NCBI GenBank assembly: GCA_900548905.1
Contig: URMK01000012.1
Span: 1-64,000, forward strand
From: an uncultured Lachnospiraceae bacterium
Lineage (GTDB): Bacteria > Bacillota > Clostridia > Lachnospirales > Lachnospiraceae
DNA length: 64,000 nt
Direction of reading: 5' to 3'
The notes under the pieces were generated by a model. The model was not told the origin of the DNA. It did no database searches and saw only the letters and a program-made list of their open reading frames with translations. A program made the translations under genes and the position numbers. Positions 44,258-52,951 of the stretch are shown one piece after another. Within the stretch, counting starts at the first letter, position 1. Each line of letters starts with the position of its first letter.

Positions 44258-45566
44258 AAGAGTAAGGCGTGAAATGGCGGTAATTCTTGCAGTGAGTATG
44301 GTTCTGGGACTGACGGCCGGATGTGGGAGGAAAGACAAGGCTTATATTATAGAACAGAACAAGGAAACAGTAAAAGAAGAGCTTGTATTCTATTCTTCAA
44401 CGGCCAAGGGAAACGAGGTGCGGGAGGGAGGCATCATGCATTCCATGCAGATGGCGATCGATGAGTTTGAACATACGCATCCTGATATCCGTATATCATA
44501 CAAATCCTACACTCCTATGAACTCACAGGAAAAAAGCTATGATGATGTTGTGCGTGACCGGGTCAGAAACAACATGGGGGATGACCTCTATATCATGAAT
44601 CCGGATGTGGCATATGAAATGTACCGGGAAGGATACCTGGCGGACCTCTCAGATCTGTCATCTGTGCAGTATTTAACAAAAGAGGCCCTGAGCCAGTGTA
44701 CCGTCGATGGAAAGGTTATTTCCGTGCCCATGACAATGCTCTGCTATGGACTGTTCGTCAACCAGGATCTTTTGGATAAATGCGGACTGGAACTGCCGAA
44801 GACAAAACAGGAGTTTCTGCACTGCTGTGAGGTCCTGAAGGAAAACGGAATCATGCCCCTGGCGGCCAACCGCTGGTGGATGGAGCCGTTTGTGTTGACA
44901 CAGGGTCTTGCTTCCCTTTATATTGAGGACGGAGGCGAGGAAAAGATTGCCGCACTCAACAGTGGGGAAACGCCTATCAGCCAGTATATGCGGCCGGGTT
45001 TTGAATTCCTGCAGGAGATGATGGATCAGGGGTATTTTGATGTGGATTTTGCCAGAAATGCGGAAGCAGGAGATGAGAGGGAGCAATTCCTGAATCAGGA
45101 GGTAGCGTTCGTTGTCCATTATGATACGGCCATCCAGGACCAGATTTATGGGACACACGAATTCAAGATGGCATTCATCGGTTTCCCAACAGACGAATAT
45201 GGGCAGGTCAATCTGTTCAATGCCGCGCAGCGTATCTGCATCAGCAGCAAAACAAAGAATCTTGAGATGGCTAAAGAATTCGCCGACCAGATGGCGTCCA
45301 AAGAGGTTGCGGCGGATTTATTAAAAAACAGCGGTGGTTTTCCACCCAGAAAGGATATAGACTTTGAACGTCCGGAAATCCTTGCCACAGCGTATGAAAA
45401 TGTAGAGGCAGGCAGGGCCATGCCGGGTTCTAATCCGGAAATTGATTTAGAGCAGTGGGGGACTACCTGTGTCTTGGTCCAGGAATTGTATAAGGGGCGC
45501 AGTATAGACGAAATAATGGCGGAGTTTGATGCGCAGCAGATGGATCTTGTGCATTCAGGCCAGTAA
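44250..45566 (+). CDS. Solute-binding lipoprotein coupled to the hybrid kinase
   Basis: A 438 aa periplasmic-type binding protein with a lipobox L-T-A-G-C (Cys25). Body matches ABC sugar-binding proteins of family 1: N-x-x-M-G-D-D-L-Y, a Q-x-A-x-D-E-F-E-H start, W-W-M-E-P hinge region, and G-F-P-T-D-E-Y. No permease gene is adjacent, so its partner may be the sensor encoded upstream. Start overlaps that gene. Confidence 0.85.
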   Translation: MIKRVRREMAVILAVSMVLGLTAGCGRKDKAYIIEQNKETVKEELVFYSSTAKGNEVREGGIMHSMQMAIDEFEHTHPDIRISYKSYTPMNSQEKSYDDVVRDRVRNNMGDDLYIMNPDVAYEMYREGYLADLSDLSSVQYLTKEALSQCTVDGKVISVPMTMLCYGLFVNQDLLDKCGLELPKTKQEFLHCCEVLKENGIMPLAANRWWMEPFVLTQGLASLYIEDGGEEKIAALNSGETPISQYMRPGFEFLQEMMDQGYFDVDFARNAEAGDEREQFLNQEVAFVVHYDTAIQDQIYGTHEFKMAFIGFPTDEYGQVNLFNAAQRICISSKTKNLEMAKEFADQMASKEVAADLLKNSGGFPPRKDIDFERPEILATAYENVEAGRAMPGSNPEIDLEQWGTTCVLVQELYKGRSIDEIMAEFDAQQMDLVHSGQ

Positions 45567-45849
45567 AATGACAAATAAAGCTGATATATCAGACCGTTCT
45601 ACAAGGATGGATCGAATTGCCTGAGAACAGAAAATTTATTTTACAATTAATAATGGTTTCCCATGATGGTCTCAACGTGAGAGTTTAAGTCCTCTCATGC
45701 TGGGACTGTTTTTATGAGAGGCTGGAATCCAGTCTCTAAAAAATGGAAGTTATGGCTTTATAATCGCATCTACAGGGGGATATGCGTCCTTATGCTTCTG
45801 AACTTGAGAAAACCTCCCTCCCTATAATATTTTTTGTCACTCTAGATAA
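45567..45849. other. Intergenic region after the lipoprotein gene
   Basis: About 280 bases without a credible gene. Contains short stem-loops, including AGTCC/GGACT followed by TGTTTTT near 45700, a weak terminator for the lipoprotein gene, and a perfect CCTCTCAT/ATGAGAGG pair. Confidence 0.45.
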
Positions 45850-45890
45850 GTTAATGTAGGTAAACTATAATATGGTTAATATACATTAAC
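45850..45890. promoter_or_regulatory. Operator-like GTTAATGTA inverted repeats
   Basis: GTTAATGTA (45850-45858) and TACATTAAC (45882-45890) are perfect inverted arms; a third half-site GTTAAT (45875-45880) pairs with the same right arm. A TATAAT lies at about 45866-45871. Three sites around a -10 suggest regulator binding, or the scar of an insertion, since the fucosidase remnant starts right after. Confidence 0.45.
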
Positions 45891-45898
45891 TAATATAT

Positions 45899-46363
45899 GT
45901 GAAGAGACTGAATGAGATTGGATGCTTTATCAGGGATACCTTCTCCCATAATTTGGCGGAGGATGCTGAAATCCATACGGACAGCTGCTCTGAGGACGGG
46001 CATGTGGAGGCGCTGCGCAGCCAGGATAGGGACAGCTACTGGAAAGCAGCAAAGGGAAAGGAAAAAGCGGAAATAGAACTGGCACTTTGCAGGGAAGAAA
46101 TGGTTGATTATTGTATGCTGATGGAAGATATCCGGCAAAGCCAGAGAATTGAAAAATTTCATATTCTTTGTAGAACAGAGGGACAGTGGAAGAGGGTTTT
46201 TGAAGGTACGGCGGTAGGACATAAAAAAATATGCCGCTTTGAACCGGTAAATACTGATGCGGTAAAGATAGTTATTGAAGAATCCCGTTCCTGTCCGACA
46301 CTTCGGTTTGTGGGACTGTACTATGGGTATCTCGTGCCGGAAGTTAAAAAAAGAAGCAGGTAA
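45899..46363 (+). pseudogene. Alpha-L-fucosidase (GH29) C-terminal remnant
   Basis: The frame matches the C-terminal F5/8-type domain of GH29 fucosidases: N-L-A-E-D-A, S-Y-W-K-A, A-E-I-E-L, G-Q-W-K-R-V-F-E-G-T-A-V-G-H-K, R-F-E-P-V-N-T-D, C-P-T-L-R-F-V-G-L-Y. The catalytic barrel is absent and an in-frame stop lies just upstream of the first codon (a GTG with no site). Dead gene, probably cut by a deletion or insertion. Confidence 0.65.
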
Positions 46364-46382
46364 AGGTTTGGTATGATAGTTG

Positions 46383-46432
46383 TTTAAACAGCAGCTCAGC
46401 CGTAAGTTGTGACGGCCGGGCTGCTGTTTAAA
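46383..46432. terminator. Strong hairpin after the fucosidase remnant
   Basis: TTTAAACAGCAGC and GCTGCTGTTTAAA are perfect 13-base arms; an inner GCCGT/ACGGC stem extends it. A bidirectional terminator-like structure between the fucosidase relic and the sugar permease genes. Confidence 0.7.
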
Positions 46433-46714
46433 TATGTATCTGTGAATTGACATTCTATATGATAACGAAAAATGTTTTTCGTGGAGCAAATGTAAGTGAT
46501 ATATAAACATAGTAAACAAAAATAAAATAAAAAAGAAGAAAAAAATAAAATAATGACAACTACATATGTGAAAACTATTATTAAAAAGATAAAAATGCCA
46601 ATAAATGACGTAGATTTCCAAAAGTTGTTATATTGTTTGACTATATAGAAAATGTTAAGCTTATTCCATCAAACAGAGATGGCGCCTATCCTGTAAAGAG
46701 AATGGAGGACAGGA
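46433..46714. other. AT-rich leader of the sugar import operon
   Basis: Very A/T-rich, with long A runs around 46505-46560. A TTGACA occurs near 46446 without a matching -10. It must hold the promoter of the permease operon, but no pair of boxes with good spacing was found. Confidence 0.4.
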
Positions 46715-47605
46715 ATGAAAAAATATCTAAAATACAGATGGCAATACGGAATGATTCTGATTGGAATAGCTTGCCTTTTCTTTTTCAGCTATATGCCTAT
46801 GCTTGGAATACAGATAGCCTTTAAGAATTTCAAGATAGGCCAGACAATCTGGAGCGCAAAATGGGTGGGACTTGATAATTTTAAGTTTTTGCGGGATCCT
46901 GAGTTCTGGAGAGTCATGAAAAATACAATCACACTGACCGTGTCAAAGTTTGTATTCAGCTTTCCGGCTCCGATTATACTGGCTTTATTGATTAATGAAA
47001 TAAAAAATGTGAGATTTAAGAAAATAGTACAGTCTATTACCTATATTCCACATTTTATTTCCTGGGTGGTAGTTGCTTATATGCTGGATTCCTTTTTGTC
47101 TCCCTATACAGGTATAGTGAATGAGCTGATAGTCAAGCTTGGCGGGAATGCAGTTTTTTTTATGGGTGATACCAGATGGTTCGTGCCGCTGGTGGTGCTC
47201 GCCAGTGTCTGGAAGGAAGTGGGGTGGGGGACAATCGTTTATCTGGCAGCGATTACCTCTATAGATCAGGAAATGTATGAAGCAGCAAAGTTGGATGGGG
47301 CAGGAAGGTGGAACCAGATGAGGTACATTACCTTACCAAGTATTGTACCGACAATCAGTATGTTGTTTATTTTGGCAATACCGGGAATTTTGAATGCCGG
47401 CGTTGATGCAGTATACCCTCTGATGAATAATGCGAATCTGGAGGTGTCCACGGTATTGGATGTTTACGTATTGACCAATGGTTTGCAGAGAGGAAAATAC
47501 AGCTTTGCAACAGCAGTTGGCCTGATGTCATCCGTATTCAGCCTGATTCTGTTATTAGGCGCAAATAAAGCATCAGAAAAGATGACAGGGGAGGGGTTGT
47601 GGTAA
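46715..47605 (+). CDS. Sugar ABC transporter permease (LplB-like)
   Basis: A 296 aa protein with six membrane helices and the EAA loop (E-A-A-K-L-D-G-A-G-R-W-N-Q). Family: LplB/polysaccharide ABC permeases. Good GGAGG site. Forms a pair with the next permease and works with the binding protein downstream. No ATPase gene follows; such importers usually share a common MsmK/UgpC-type ATPase from elsewhere. Confidence 0.93.
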   Translation: MKKYLKYRWQYGMILIGIACLFFFSYMPMLGIQIAFKNFKIGQTIWSAKWVGLDNFKFLRDPEFWRVMKNTITLTVSKFVFSFPAPIILALLINEIKNVRFKKIVQSITYIPHFISWVVVAYMLDSFLSPYTGIVNELIVKLGGNAVFFMGDTRWFVPLVVLASVWKEVGWGTIVYLAAITSIDQEMYEAAKLDGAGRWNQMRYITLPSIVPTISMLFILAIPGILNAGVDAVYPLMNNANLEVSTVLDVYVLTNGLQRGKYSFATAVGLMSSVFSLILLLGANKASEKMTGEGLW

Positions 47606-47606
47606 C

Positions 47607-48536
47607 ATGGCAAAGAAGAGTAAGACCGATTATAAAATTAAAAGTTCCCATGGGGAAAAGATTTTTCGGGTTGCAAACATTATATTTATGTGCCTGTTAT
47701 GTGTGGTAACAATATATCCGCTGTTCTATATTTTGATTTATTCGCTGAATGAAGGGACGGATTCCTTAAGAGGAGGGCTGTATCTGTTTCCGCGGGTTTT
47801 TACAACCTTTAATTTTGAATATGTCCTCAGCAACGGCGTTATTAAAAATTCGTATTTAGTTACGATTGGAAGGACCATACTAGGAACGGTTTGCGGGCTG
47901 ACAGTTACGGGGCTTACGGCATATGGTATGTCCTTCAGGGAGCTTCCCAAAAGAAAAGTATTAATGGTAATTATCCTGATTCCGATGTTGTTCAGCGGCG
48001 GTTTGATTCCCTATTATATTCAGCTTTCCAATTTAAAACTTGTGGATACTTTTTGGGTATATGTTATTCCTAATATGTTTAGTATATGGAATATGTTCGT
48101 TATGATGAAAGCATTTATGGGAATTCCGGTCAGCCTGCGGGAATCAGCGATTCTGGATGGCGCGGGCGAATTGACAATACTGCTGCGTATTGTACTTCCG
48201 CTTTCCAAAGCAACGCTGGCGGCAATCGGTCTGTTTATCGCTGTATTTCATTGGAATGACTGGTATTCAGGTGCATTTTACGTAAGCTCGCTGAAGCTGA
48301 TGCCAATACAGACATATTTGCAGAGACTTTTCAGCGCAGACAGTATGAGCATGCTGTCAAGCAACAGCGAAATTGTAGCAGAGGCGGCATTCAGAGAGTC
48401 CCAGACAGCTGCAATGACAATTACTTCTGTAAAAATGGCAGCGGTTATCATCGGAACTCTTCCGATATTGTGTGTATATCCGTTTGTGCAGAAGCATTTT
48501 GTAAAAGGGGTGTTGACCGGCTCTGTAAAGGGTTGA
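47607..48536 (+). CDS. Sugar ABC transporter permease (YtcP-like)
   Basis: A 309 aa second permease with six helices and the EAA loop (R-E-S-A-I-L-D-G-A-G-E-L). Starts after GGGGAGGGG. Only a one-base gap separates it from the first permease. Cognate of the lipoprotein encoded next. Confidence 0.93.
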   Translation: MAKKSKTDYKIKSSHGEKIFRVANIIFMCLLCVVTIYPLFYILIYSLNEGTDSLRGGLYLFPRVFTTFNFEYVLSNGVIKNSYLVTIGRTILGTVCGLTVTGLTAYGMSFRELPKRKVLMVIILIPMLFSGGLIPYYIQLSNLKLVDTFWVYVIPNMFSIWNMFVMMKAFMGIPVSLRESAILDGAGELTILLRIVLPLSKATLAAIGLFIAVFHWNDWYSGAFYVSSLKLMPIQTYLQRLFSADSMSMLSSNSEIVAEAAFRESQTAAMTITSVKMAAVIIGTLPILCVYPFVQKHFVKGVLTGSVKG

Positions 48537-48562
48537 GTTACATAAAGAAATGGAGGGAAAAT

Positions 48563-50278
48563 ATGAAGAAAAAATTAGTGGCAACAATTCTTGCGGCGGT
48601 GATGATGATTTCTGTAACCGCATGTGGAACGGAAGAATCCGGGAAAGCAACATCCGGGACAGGGACAACGGGAACGGAAGCATCCTCTGCCCAGATAGCT
48701 GACAGCGTGGATGCCGGAGATGGATTTTATGTCAATGAGGCGGATGGCGGTAAGACCACGGATCCGTTCAGCATTTGGGTAGGATGGACCTCTGAATGCC
48801 CGGATGATACGAGGGTACAGCAGGTTATGCGTGAAGAACTTGGTATGGATTACCGGTGTGAATTCATGCAAAGTGATGATGTACTTACTACGGTTAACCT
48901 GAAACTGAGCAGCGGAGCCAATTTACCGGACATTATGATTTTTCCTTACAATCCGGAAGTGATGAGCGCTTTGGTGGGATCCGGACGCGTTATGAAGCTG
49001 AATGATATATTCCAAAGTGAAAAGTTGGCTAATATTGCAGCAATTGATCAACGTATCAAAGATTTTATCAGGGATGAAAACGGAGATATGTGGTATATAC
49101 CGGGATGGTATGCGATGGAATATGATGAACCCTGGGGAGGCTGGACATTGGATGCCTGGTGGGTCAGAAAAGACCTGATGGAAGTAACAGGTGTTACAGA
49201 GGAAGATTTGACCACAATTGAGGGTATGGAAGAAGCACTGAGAAAGTTTTCACAGTGTAAGGATGAAAATGGGAAGCCTGTCGTTCCCTTATCATTCATC
49301 CAGGGGTCAGGGCAGGAGAGAATTATTCTTTCGACCTTTGGGCTTGATACCAAGGCAGGTGTCAGCAGAATGCCTGCTGTTATGAAAAAGGGAGATGAAT
49401 TCGTATTCCTTTATGACAATCCTGCGTATAAAGAAGCCTATAAATGGATGAACAGGATGTATAATGAAGGGCTGATTGATTTGGAAGTAACGACCATCCA
49501 GGCAGAGCGTTTCAAAGAAAAACTAAAAGGCGGTCAGGTTGCAGTAATGTTAACGGATGCCTTTTCCGGGGAGCTGTTTAATGATGGATATGAAGAGGAC
49601 AGTGTAACCTTTGAATTTCAGCCCTATGCATGTCCCAAAGTGGAAGATGTGGAAAGAGGCTATACATCTTATGTGGATCCGAATCCAAGATATATGGTAT
49701 TTATCAATAATGATACTCAGAAACTCAATCCTGCTCTTAATTTCCTGAACTGGGTAAATGAAGCGGAACCAATCAGACAGCAGGAGGTAAATGAGGGACC
49801 TAAAGGAATCCTGTGGGATTTTACGGATGGTGAGAGGTGGAGTTTTGATAAGGAGTATGTGATTGAAAGAAATTCAGGGGATCAGGCAAGAGTAGATGCA
49901 TGTACGCCCCAGCTTTACCAGTTCGCTGCGTACAGTAATAAATGGTATCCCTGGTTTGAACAGGATCTGAAGGATGTTACAAAAGGACAGGAGCTGATAC
50001 AGGAAAACTGTAAATATATAGGAAACGAACTTCAAAACCACAGAAGTATTCAGGATATTGATAAAGTAAAACTTAATTCAGAATCCATTGTGAGTGAAAA
50101 TCTGGAATCATTAAATGCAGTAGTGAAAGAATATACGGCAAAGATGATTATGGCGAAATCAGATCAGGAATTTGAAAACGCCTATAGCACATTCCTTGAT
50201 CAACTGGATATGAGAGCTGATTGGAAGGCAATGAAAGAAGAGTGGCTGGCCGCTTATCAGGAGCAGTTTGGTGAATAA
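48563..50278 (+). CDS. Sugar-binding lipoprotein
   Basis: A 571 aa substrate-binding lipoprotein with lipobox V-T-A-C (Cys21); start M-K-K-K-L with GGAGG upstream, while an earlier start would begin inside the permease gene. Length and motifs (M-I-F-P-Y-N-P-E-V-M, W-Y-I-P-G-W-Y, A-W-W-V-R-K-D) place it with LplA/YtcQ-type proteins. With the alpha-galactosidase and GH1 genes downstream, its ligand is probably a galactoside or beta-glucoside oligosaccharide; the exact sugar is unknown. Confidence 0.88.
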   Translation: MKKKLVATILAAVMMISVTACGTEESGKATSGTGTTGTEASSAQIADSVDAGDGFYVNEADGGKTTDPFSIWVGWTSECPDDTRVQQVMREELGMDYRCEFMQSDDVLTTVNLKLSSGANLPDIMIFPYNPEVMSALVGSGRVMKLNDIFQSEKLANIAAIDQRIKDFIRDENGDMWYIPGWYAMEYDEPWGGWTLDAWWVRKDLMEVTGVTEEDLTTIEGMEEALRKFSQCKDENGKPVVPLSFIQGSGQERIILSTFGLDTKAGVSRMPAVMKKGDEFVFLYDNPAYKEAYKWMNRMYNEGLIDLEVTTIQAERFKEKLKGGQVAVMLTDAFSGELFNDGYEEDSVTFEFQPYACPKVEDVERGYTSYVDPNPRYMVFINNDTQKLNPALNFLNWVNEAEPIRQQEVNEGPKGILWDFTDGERWSFDKEYVIERNSGDQARVDACTPQLYQFAAYSNKWYPWFEQDLKDVTKGQELIQENCKYIGNELQNHRSIQDIDKVKLNSESIVSENLESLNAVVKEYTAKMIMAKSDQEFENAYSTFLDQLDMRADWKAMKEEWLAAYQEQFGE

Positions 50279-50299
50279 AGAAATGCCATAGGATAGTGT

Positions 50300-50339
50300 A
50301 AAGAGCCTTTTGGGGAGCTTACTCCTTTTAAGGCTCTTT
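50300..50339 (+). terminator. Intrinsic terminator of the import operon
   Basis: AAAGAGCCTT pairs with AAGGCTCTTT (10 perfect bp), with an inner GGAG/CTCC stem. It follows the binding-protein gene by 21 bases and separates the import operon from the sensor and enzyme operon. Confidence 0.85.
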
Positions 50340-50388
50340 GGGTGAAAGTAAAAAGAAATATAAATATGAACATTCCCCGGTAGACACC

Positions 50389-50412
50389 TTACAAACAATA
50401 TTCGGTTTGTAA
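50389..50412. promoter_or_regulatory. 8-8-8 inverted repeat before the sensor operon
   Basis: TTACAAAC and GTTTGTAA, perfect arms with an 8-base gap, about 55 bases upstream of the kinase gene and just upstream of a possible -10. A likely operator; the AraC-type regulator encoded two genes on is a candidate ligand. Confidence 0.5.
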
Positions 50413-50467
50413 AAAAAGCGGAATAGAGTTATCCTTTTTATAAAGGAAAAAATAAGGGGTGGCAAAG

Positions 50468-52219
50468 ATGTGGCGAAAAATAAAGCAGGAGCTGGATTCC
50501 ATCAGGGGGAAATTAATCTTCTTTTTCCTGTTGTCAATATTGTTTATTGGCGGTGTAACATGGCAGTGTCAGAAGCATTTGCTGTTTGTTTCCATAAAGA
50601 GTGAGGAAGAAGCTTATTTAAGTAATCTGGCAGGGCAGATTATGGTTGCGATGGAGGATGACAGAGAGCGTTGTGAGAATTTTTTACATCAATGCTGCTA
50701 CAATAAAAACCTTCCGCTGTTTCTCTCTGCTACCTATACGGATTATGAAAAGGTATGGGAATCGGCCAGGAATATTGACTATTTTGTGAAAGAGCGGATG
50801 GCTATGATGCCTGGAATGAAAGCGGTCCAAATCTGCCATACGAATACCACCTTCTGTGAAGACGGGAAAAACCTGTTTTATGTGACAAAGGATGAGATGG
50901 AGGATTGTGTGTGGAAAAAGTGGATTTTCACACAGAAAAGATTTGGTATTATTCAGGAAGAAGTAAATGGAATGTTTCAGGGAGAAGATGCATATATCAA
51001 ACTGCTCTTTGATCTGGATTATATATTTGGAAATTATTTGCAGGAGAATGAAACATTTAATGGAAATTATTATATCTTTGATGAAAACTGGAACTATATT
51101 GCCGGAACAGATACTGGATATGGACATAATATTGACGTTTCAGCCTATTCGGGACTGGAAAAAAACAAGGTATACAGGGATCAGAAAAGAAAACTTTTAA
51201 TGATTAATGCTTCCGAAACTTCCTGGAATGTAATTGTGGAGTATCCAATGAGCGGATACAGCAGCAACAAAGTGCGGGCAGGAGTGGTGATATGCGCCAT
51301 ACTTATAGTATACTGCCTGATTGCCGGTATATTTTTAATTTCATATATACAGAGGGTGACCGGAAGAATTTACCGGATTGGAACAAATATGGAAGAGATA
51401 GGAAGCCATAGGTTTAAAATATTGGATCAAATGCGGGGACATGATGAAATCTCACGGTTGGAAAACCAGTATAACGGAATGCTAAAAAAACTGGAACAAA
51501 CGATTGAAGAAATGACAGAAATAAAAACGAAGCGTCAAAGCCTGGAAATCAAAGTGCTGGAATCTCAAATTAATCCACATTTCCTGTATAACACGCTGGG
51601 AGTAATGAGATGGAAAGCGCTGGGAGCGGAGAATGATGAACTTTGCAGGATGATAGATAATATGACAACCTTTTACCGTCTGTCATTAAGCAAGGGACAA
51701 GGATTAATTACCGTTAAAAATGAGGTAGAGCTGATACGTGCCTATATTGCCCTGCAGCAATATCGGTATGATGATTGTGTGGATTATCATATCGATGTGG
51801 AGGACGAAGCTTTACAGATTCTGATGCCTAAAATGATTCTTCAGCCGCTGGTGGAAAATATTTACCTGCATGCGGATATTGTCCTGGAAGGCAAGAGAAA
51901 GATTGGGATTGAAATAAAAAAGAGAGAAGAACGGATTTATATTAAAGTCCGGGATAATGGAAACGGCATGACAGAAGAAACTCTGTATAACGTCAATCAT
52001 AATATTAACCTTTCGGAAGAACATGGGATAGGTATTTCCTTTATTTACAGTTCCCTACAGGTGTTTTACGGGGAAGAAGGGAAAATGGAATTTCACAGCA
52101 TACAGGGAAAGGGTACCTGTGTGGAAATCAGTTTTCCTACGCAGACAAAATGGGAAGCATCTGGAACGGCTTTGGGACAGAATACCGGGAGGGCTGCAGA
52201 TGAAAGTTTTATTGGTTGA
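50468..52219 (+). CDS. YesM-type sensor histidine kinase
   Basis: A 583 aa kinase. Helix at about 20-40, extracellular Cache-like domain, second helix near 280, HAMP, then His_kinase domain with His371 in Q-I-N-P-H-F-L-Y-N, and HATPase_c (I-L-Q-P-L-V-E-N, D-N-G-N-G-M, G-I-G-I-S). The ATG at 50468 follows AGGGG by eight bases; a GTG three codons earlier is less likely. It should report sugar binding to the regulator overlapping it. Confidence 0.9.
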   Translation: MWRKIKQELDSIRGKLIFFFLLSILFIGGVTWQCQKHLLFVSIKSEEEAYLSNLAGQIMVAMEDDRERCENFLHQCCYNKNLPLFLSATYTDYEKVWESARNIDYFVKERMAMMPGMKAVQICHTNTTFCEDGKNLFYVTKDEMEDCVWKKWIFTQKRFGIIQEEVNGMFQGEDAYIKLLFDLDYIFGNYLQENETFNGNYYIFDENWNYIAGTDTGYGHNIDVSAYSGLEKNKVYRDQKRKLLMINASETSWNVIVEYPMSGYSSNKVRAGVVICAILIVYCLIAGIFLISYIQRVTGRIYRIGTNMEEIGSHRFKILDQMRGHDEISRLENQYNGMLKKLEQTIEEMTEIKTKRQSLEIKVLESQINPHFLYNTLGVMRWKALGAENDELCRMIDNMTTFYRLSLSKGQGLITVKNEVELIRAYIALQQYRYDDCVDYHIDVEDEALQILMPKMILQPLVENIYLHADIVLEGKRKIGIEIKKREERIYIKVRDNGNGMTEETLYNVNHNINLSEEHGIGISFIYSSLQVFYGEEGKMEFHSIQGKGTCVEISFPTQTKWEASGTALGQNTGRAADESFIG

Positions 52220-52934
52220 TGATGAAGCGGTTCAGCTCAGAGGCTTATGCAAATATGTACATTGGGGAGAGTATGGCTGTGAACAGCCTCATTGTGCCGG
52301 AAGCGGAAAAGAAGCGCTGAGAAAAATAGCAGAAACTACGTATGATATAGTAATTACCGATGTGTCCATGCCGGAAATGAATGGTCTGGAAATGATTGTG
52401 CAATGTAAGAAGCGAATGACTGAACTGCCTTGTTTTGTTATCTTAAGCGGATTTGATGAATTTGCCTATGCGCAGGAGGCTATCCGTCTTGGAGTCCGCT
52501 TTTATGTTTTAAAACCCATTAAGGTGGAAGAAATAGAAGAGGTTTTAAAGACCATTTATTTGGAAAACCAACAGAAACTTATGGGCGAAAACGATGCAAA
52601 AAATAGTATCGCTGCGGGAGCTCTTCATCCGGTCATTTTCGGTGTTGTACAGTATATTGATAAAGAATATGCTGAAAATATTAGCATTCAGGATCTTTCT
52701 GAGAAATTTGCAATAAACAGCAGCTATTTAAGTTCCCTTTTTAAAAAAGAGATGAATATGAACATCAGTACTTATATCACAAAGGTCAGAATGCATAATG
52801 CGGTGCGTTATCTGAAGGAAGGGAAATATCGGATATCAGAAATTGCCGTAATGGTGGGATATCAGACGCCGGCATATTTTTCGGAACAGTTCCGCAAAGA
52901 ATTTGGATGTAATCCGAAGGATTACAAATTATGA
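52200..52934 (+). CDS. AraC-type response regulator (YesN-like)
   Basis: A 244 aa protein: receiver with phosphoacceptor Asp54 (V-I-T-D-V-S-M-P), then an AraC HTH (I-Q-D-L-S-E-K-F-A-I-N-S-S-Y-L-S-S-L-F-K-K, I-S-E-I-A-V-M-V-G-Y-Q-T-P-A-Y-F-S). Start with GGGAGG seven bases upstream, overlapping the kinase gene by 20 bases. Shorter linker than most YesN proteins. Likely activates the sugar genes. Confidence 0.93.
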   Translation: MKVLLVDDEAVQLRGLCKYVHWGEYGCEQPHCAGSGKEALRKIAETTYDIVITDVSMPEMNGLEMIVQCKKRMTELPCFVILSGFDEFAYAQEAIRLGVRFYVLKPIKVEEIEEVLKTIYLENQQKLMGENDAKNSIAAGALHPVIFGVVQYIDKEYAENISIQDLSEKFAINSSYLSSLFKKEMNMNISTYITKVRMHNAVRYLKEGKYRISEIAVMVGYQTPAYFSEQFRKEFGCNPKDYKL

Positions 52935-52951
52935 AACAGAAGGGGTTAAAA

